64,000 nucleotides of DNA from Paracoccaceae bacterium (lineage in GTDB: Bacteria > Pseudomonadota > Alphaproteobacteria > Rhodobacterales > Rhodobacteraceae): the NCBI GenBank assembly GCA_020832445.1, contig JAFIEO010000079.1, positions 1-64,000 of the forward strand, given 5' to 3'. Shown in pieces: positions 60,734 to 64,000 of the stretch. Within the stretch, counting starts at the first letter, position 1; each line of letters starts with the position of its first letter. The notes beneath the pieces are model-generated. The model was not told the DNA's origin and did no database searches. It was given only the letters and a program-made list of their open reading frames with translations. A program made the position numbers and the translations under genes.

Positions 60734-61167
60734 CCCTGCCTGTTCAGCGCGTTACCCTGATCACCCTTGGCGTGGACGACCTGCCGCGCGCCCGTACGTT
60801 TTACCAAGCACTGGGCTGGAAACCGGCCGAAGCGCTGGAAGGGGTTGTGTTCTATCAGATGAACGGGCTGGCGTTGGGACTGTTTGGTCGCAAGGAACTT
60901 GCCGCAGATCAGGGGCGCGCGGGCGCAACGCTGGGCACAGGCGCCATGACGCTGGCGCAGAATTTCAACAGCCCAGCCGATGTAGACACCGCCTTTGCCG
61001 CTGCACTGGTCGCAGGGGCGCGCGCCCTGAAACACCCCGAACCCGTATTCTGGGGCGGGTATTCCGGCTATTATGCCGACCCTGACGGCCATGTCTGGGA
61101 AGTGGCGCATAACCCGTTCTGGCCCTTGGCAGATGACGGCACCCTGACCCTGCCGGAGGCCCCATGA
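60730..61167 (+). CDS. VOC (glyoxalase/bleomycin-resistance) family protein
   Basis: Metal-dependent VOC-fold protein of 145 residues. It begins PVQRVTLITLGVDDLPRART with the first beta-alpha-beta module. The second module ends with the family stretch YSGYYADPDGHVWEVAHNPF, where the His and Glu are likely metal ligands. It overlaps recF by ATGA and the next gene by ATGA, so it is translationally coupled to both. Substrate unknown. Confidence 0.88.
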   Translation: MTLPVQRVTLITLGVDDLPRARTFYQALGWKPAEALEGVVFYQMNGLALGLFGRKELAADQGRAGATLGTGAMTLAQNFNSPADVDTAFAAALVAGARALKHPEPVFWGGYSGYYADPDGHVWEVAHNPFWPLADDGTLTLPEAP

Positions 61168-61784
61168 CAATTACCCTGCTAGAATTGTTGTTTTACGCGG
61201 GCGCGATTGTCATCCTGTTTCTGACCCCCGGCCCTGTCTGGCTGGCCCTGACGGCGCGCGCCATGTCGGGCGGGGCCGCATCCGCCGCGCCGCTGGCCGT
61301 GGGCGTGGCGCTGGGGGATCTGTTGTGGCCGCTGGCGGCTATCTTCGGGCTGACATGGATTCTGACACTTTACGGTGACCTGCTGGAATTGATGAAATGG
61401 GTGGCCGTGGCCATGTTTGTGGTCATGGGGGTGCAGTTGATCCGGCACGCGCATGGCCGCATTGCCGCCGACAGCCGCCTGACACGGCCCGGCCATATGG
61501 CGGGGTTTCTGGCGGGCGTAACCGTCATTCTGGCCAACCCCAAGGCGATCTTGTTCTATATGGGCGTGTTGCCCGGCTTTTTTGACCTGACGCGCATCAC
61601 CACTGCGGATGTGGGGGCAATTCTGGCGGTATCCGCGCTGATCCCGATGATGGGTAATCTGGGCATGGCGCTGGCTATTGGAAAACTGCGCAACCTGCTG
61701 AAATCAGGCAGGGCACTGGCGCTGACCAACACCATAGCGGGCGCGCTTATGATTTGTGTGGCCATCGGGATCGCACTTACCTGA
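61164..61784 (+). CDS. LysE-family amino acid exporter
   Basis: Inner-membrane exporter of 206 residues with about six helices. The family start is ILFLTPGPVWLALTARAMSGG, followed by AAPLAVGVALGDLLWPLAAI. The central motif is GFLAGVTVILANPKAILFYMGVLPGFF. RhtB/LysE relatives export amino acids such as homoserine, threonine or lysine; cargo here is not predictable. It ends 5 bp before the convergent transglycosylase gene, with no terminator visible between them. Confidence 0.9.
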   Translation: MTITLLELLFYAGAIVILFLTPGPVWLALTARAMSGGAASAAPLAVGVALGDLLWPLAAIFGLTWILTLYGDLLELMKWVAVAMFVVMGVQLIRHAHGRIAADSRLTRPGHMAGFLAGVTVILANPKAILFYMGVLPGFFDLTRITTADVGAILAVSALIPMMGNLGMALAIGKLRNLLKSGRALALTNTIAGALMICVAIGIALT

Positions 61785-61789
61785 CCACG

Positions 61790-63775
61790 TCATTGCCCGC
61801 GAATAAGCGCTTCCATGTCTATGGGGCGCGCCTCGCCCGCCAGAACGCTGCGATAAACCATCAGCGATTCTGCGACCCGCATGATATAGTTGCGCGTTTC
61901 GGCAAATGGCACGCTTTCCACCCATGTCACAAAATCAACCGACGGGTCGCGCGGATCGCCCAGCCGTTCGATCCACTGGCGCGGGCGACCCGGTCCCGCA
62001 TTATAGCCCGCCGCAACCAATGCCAGAGATGGGCCGAATTCCGCGCGCAATTCATCCAGATAGGCCGCGCCAAGGCGCGCATTCAGTTCGGGGTTGCGCG
62101 TCAGGTCAGCAGGCTGGAACGGCACGCCCAGCTTGCGCGCCATCATCTGCCCCGTGCCGGGCAAAACCTGCATCAAGCCGCGTGCATCAGCGGGGCTGAC
62201 AACGGCTGCGTCAAATTCGCTTTCGCGCCGCGCAATGGCCTTGATCAGATCCATCGGCACATCAAACTGCGCCTGCGCAAGGTCGGTCACAGGGAAATAG
62301 GCGCGCGGCAGGACAATTTCGGACTGAACCGCAATTTTCGCCACGTTCAGGGCAAAATTCGGCTCTCCCAGCGCCAGCATCAGATCTGCCAGGGCCCCAA
62401 GCTGCGCTTCGGTGTCCAACTGTCGTGCCAGAAACAGCACAAAACGGCGTGCTTCATACCATTGCCCGGCATCGCGCAGCAAAAGTGCAGCGTCCAGCAG
62501 GTCCGATTGCGCCAGATCGGTGTCACGCCAATGCGGGTAATCCGGTGCGTTCAGCAGGCTTGCATCCAGTGTCTGGCCCAGATGGCCCGCGGCAAGCTGG
62601 CCATAATAGCTACTTTGATGTTCAGCGGCGAATTCATAGGCCGCTTGTGCGGAAATCGGGTCATTCAGCGCCTCATGCGCGCGCCCTTCCCAATATCCGG
62701 CACGGCCAAGGCTGATGGGGCTGTTCACCCGCACGCGCAGGGCACGAAAATGACCCAGCGCCGCCTCTGGCCGGTCCAGATGCACCAGCGCGATGAACCC
62801 TGCCAGAAATTCCAGATCGACGAAATGCAGCCCGTCTTCCAGCCCGTGCGGCGTGGCCAGATCATAGGCACGCTGGTAATCGCCGTCGGACATGGCTGTG
62901 CGCACCAAAAATACGCGCCGCGCGCCCCATGCATCAGGCTGGCCCAGCCCTGCGGGATGGCGCGATTGCGCCAGCAACAAATCCGCCGCCCCGTCCGCAT
63001 TGCCCGCCCGCATGCGGAATTCGAACCTGTCGCGCATCAGGCCGGGGTGCTGCGACAGATCATCGGGCACTGCCGCCACCAGCGCATCCACACCCTGCGC
63101 CCGGTCCTGCAACGCAATACGCGCACGGGCAAGGCGCTGCTGCCCTGCATCCAGCCGGTCCAGATGGCGCTGCGCGCCCTGCCGGTCACCGGCCCAAAGC
63201 AGCATGTCCACGCGCGCCGCGTCCAACGCCCGCAAGCCATCCCCGAAGGCGCTGTTCAACTGCGCCTCGGCTGATGTGCCAAGGGGCATGGACACCCAGA
63301 TTTCGCGTGCCATGTCCAATGCTTCATCCGAGCGGTTCAGATTGCGCAGTGCCAATATCAACGCGACATGGCCATCTTCGGTCAGGGGCGTGCGGTTTTC
63401 GAAGAATGACAGAATTTCCGTCGGGCTGCGATCTTGCAAAAACCCTTCGGCATGGCGCTGCACTGTGTTGATCAGCGGCCAATGCCCGCGACGGTCCAGA
63501 AAGGCCAGAAAGTCCGCATACTCCCCCTGCCCGTCGCGCAGGGCCTGCCATGTTATCAAGGCCTGCGCGACCGCGCCGCTGGATGCAGCCATTGCCTGCG
63601 CGCCATCCCAGTTTCCAGATGCGGATTCCGCCAGTGCAAGGGCCAGCATTCCCGCCTCTCGTGACGGGGGGGGTGCGGTTTGCGCCTGCGCAGCAGACCC
63701 CGCCAGTGAAAGGAAACCGGCCAGAATCCAGCCCGAAACACTGGATTTCCGCCACATTCCACCCGACTGCACCAT
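61790..63775 (-). CDS. Soluble lytic murein transglycosylase
   Basis: Periplasmic peptidoglycan-cleaving enzyme of 661 residues. The signal peptide core is GWILAGFLSLAGSAAQAQ. A long helical superhelix of TPR-like repeats (about 50-470) is followed by the SLT catalytic domain. The latter has the catalytic Glu in IARRESEFDAAVVSPADARG and the motifs GLMQVLPGTGQMMA and VAAGYNAGPGR. The start at 63775 has AGAGG with 8-nt spacing; Met7 (63757) is possible. Divergent from dapA. Confidence 0.93.
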   Translation of the reverse strand: MVQSGGMWRKSSVSGWILAGFLSLAGSAAQAQTAPPPSREAGMLALALAESASGNWDGAQAMAASSGAVAQALITWQALRDGQGEYADFLAFLDRRGHWPLINTVQRHAEGFLQDRSPTEILSFFENRTPLTEDGHVALILALRNLNRSDEALDMAREIWVSMPLGTSAEAQLNSAFGDGLRALDAARVDMLLWAGDRQGAQRHLDRLDAGQQRLARARIALQDRAQGVDALVAAVPDDLSQHPGLMRDRFEFRMRAGNADGAADLLLAQSRHPAGLGQPDAWGARRVFLVRTAMSDGDYQRAYDLATPHGLEDGLHFVDLEFLAGFIALVHLDRPEAALGHFRALRVRVNSPISLGRAGYWEGRAHEALNDPISAQAAYEFAAEHQSSYYGQLAAGHLGQTLDASLLNAPDYPHWRDTDLAQSDLLDAALLLRDAGQWYEARRFVLFLARQLDTEAQLGALADLMLALGEPNFALNVAKIAVQSEIVLPRAYFPVTDLAQAQFDVPMDLIKAIARRESEFDAAVVSPADARGLMQVLPGTGQMMARKLGVPFQPADLTRNPELNARLGAAYLDELRAEFGPSLALVAAGYNAGPGRPRQWIERLGDPRDPSVDFVTWVESVPFAETRNYIMRVAESLMVYRSVLAGEARPIDMEALIRGQ

Positions 63776-63904
63776 GTCACCAACCTCTTTTCACCTTGAA
63801 AATATCTGCCGTTAGTTCTAACCGCCTGTGACACAGTCACAACACACATTTGCGAAAGGCTCGGGTCTGTGGTTGACCCGATACCACCAAAGAGGGAGGC
63901 GCGC

Positions 63905-64000
63905 ATGCAGATCAGAGGCTCCATTCCGGCACTGGTCACACCGCTGAAGGACGGCGCGCTTGATCTTGACGCGCTGCATGCGCTGATTGACTGGCAGATT
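63905..64000 (+). CDS. dapA: 4-hydroxy-tetrahydrodipicolinate synthase, 5' end only
   Basis: The first 32 codons of a gene running off the window. The start [20 protein letters not shown] matches the DapA N-terminus, including the TP pair of the substrate pocket. A strong ribosome site (GAGGGAGG) precedes the ATG at 63905. DapA condenses pyruvate with aspartate semialdehyde for lysine and diaminopimelate. The catalytic lysine lies beyond the window, so other members of the family cannot be fully excluded. Confidence 0.85.
   Translation, partial: MQIRGSIPALVTPLKDGALDLDALHALIDWQI

Overview
The window is chromosomal DNA from a GC-rich alphaproteobacterium, most likely a member of the Rhodobacteraceae (Roseobacter/Rhodobacter group). 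Four things suggest this: a petABC (cytochrome bc1) operon, a DUF1476 protein of the alphaproteobacterial F1-ATPase zeta-inhibitor family, a methionine synthase split into separate proteins, and an rpsT-dnaA-dnaN-recF cluster near ubiB, ubiE and mutM. This rests on protein family recognition and gene order; no database search was run. I see no rRNA, tRNA, CRISPR array, prophage or insertion sequence.

Layout. 0-7.3 kb (minus strand): a yejABEF-type peptide ABC transporter with a glycosyltransferase behind it. 7.5-9.9 kb: a membrane-anchored cytochrome c, prephenate dehydratase and a glutathione transferase. 9.9-16.3 kb: holA-lptE-leuS, a DUF3576 lipoprotein, DUF1489 and ccdA. 16.4-23.0 kb: RNase E with a 600-bp leader region, then the dctD-dctB two-component pair. 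23.1-26.0 kb: purQ, an alcohol dehydrogenase, purS and purC. 26.2-28.5 kb: DUF1476, then a homocysteine methyltransferase and a corrinoid protein (two parts of a split MetH). 28.7-36.0 kb: an ABC exporter with an AttH/CrtC-like partner, fadH, a small TTG-start protein and a second glutathione transferase. 36.3-41.3 kb: petABC, an EamA transporter and enolase. 41.5-44.7 kb: an unrecognised proline-rich protein and a 7TM hybrid sensor kinase. 44.8-51.1 kb: pyrG, secG, purA, DUF2842 and a large acidic protein of unknown function. 51.2-56.4 kb: thiamine pyrophosphokinase, ubiB, ubiE, mutM, an enoyl-CoA hydratase and rpsT. 57-64 kb: dnaA, dnaN, recF, a VOC protein, a LysE exporter, a lytic transglycosylase and the start of dapA.

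Most genes are housekeeping. The most unusual signals are these. A 141-bp repeat occurs at 1-141 and 9070-9210 and is conserved as nucleotide rather than protein. Palindromic elements sit between convergent genes, and their terminal TAG triplets act as the stop codons of the neighbouring genes. A low-GC, rare-codon block lies inside leuS just before the KMSKS motif. The dctD-type regulator lacks a recognisable GAFTGA loop. The rpsT leader has two mutually exclusive pairings next to the start codon. A compact ABC/FtsX/AttH operon has an unknown substrate. I found no convincing wholly new multi-gene system; the ABC-AttH operon and the repeat families are the nearest to undescribed biology.
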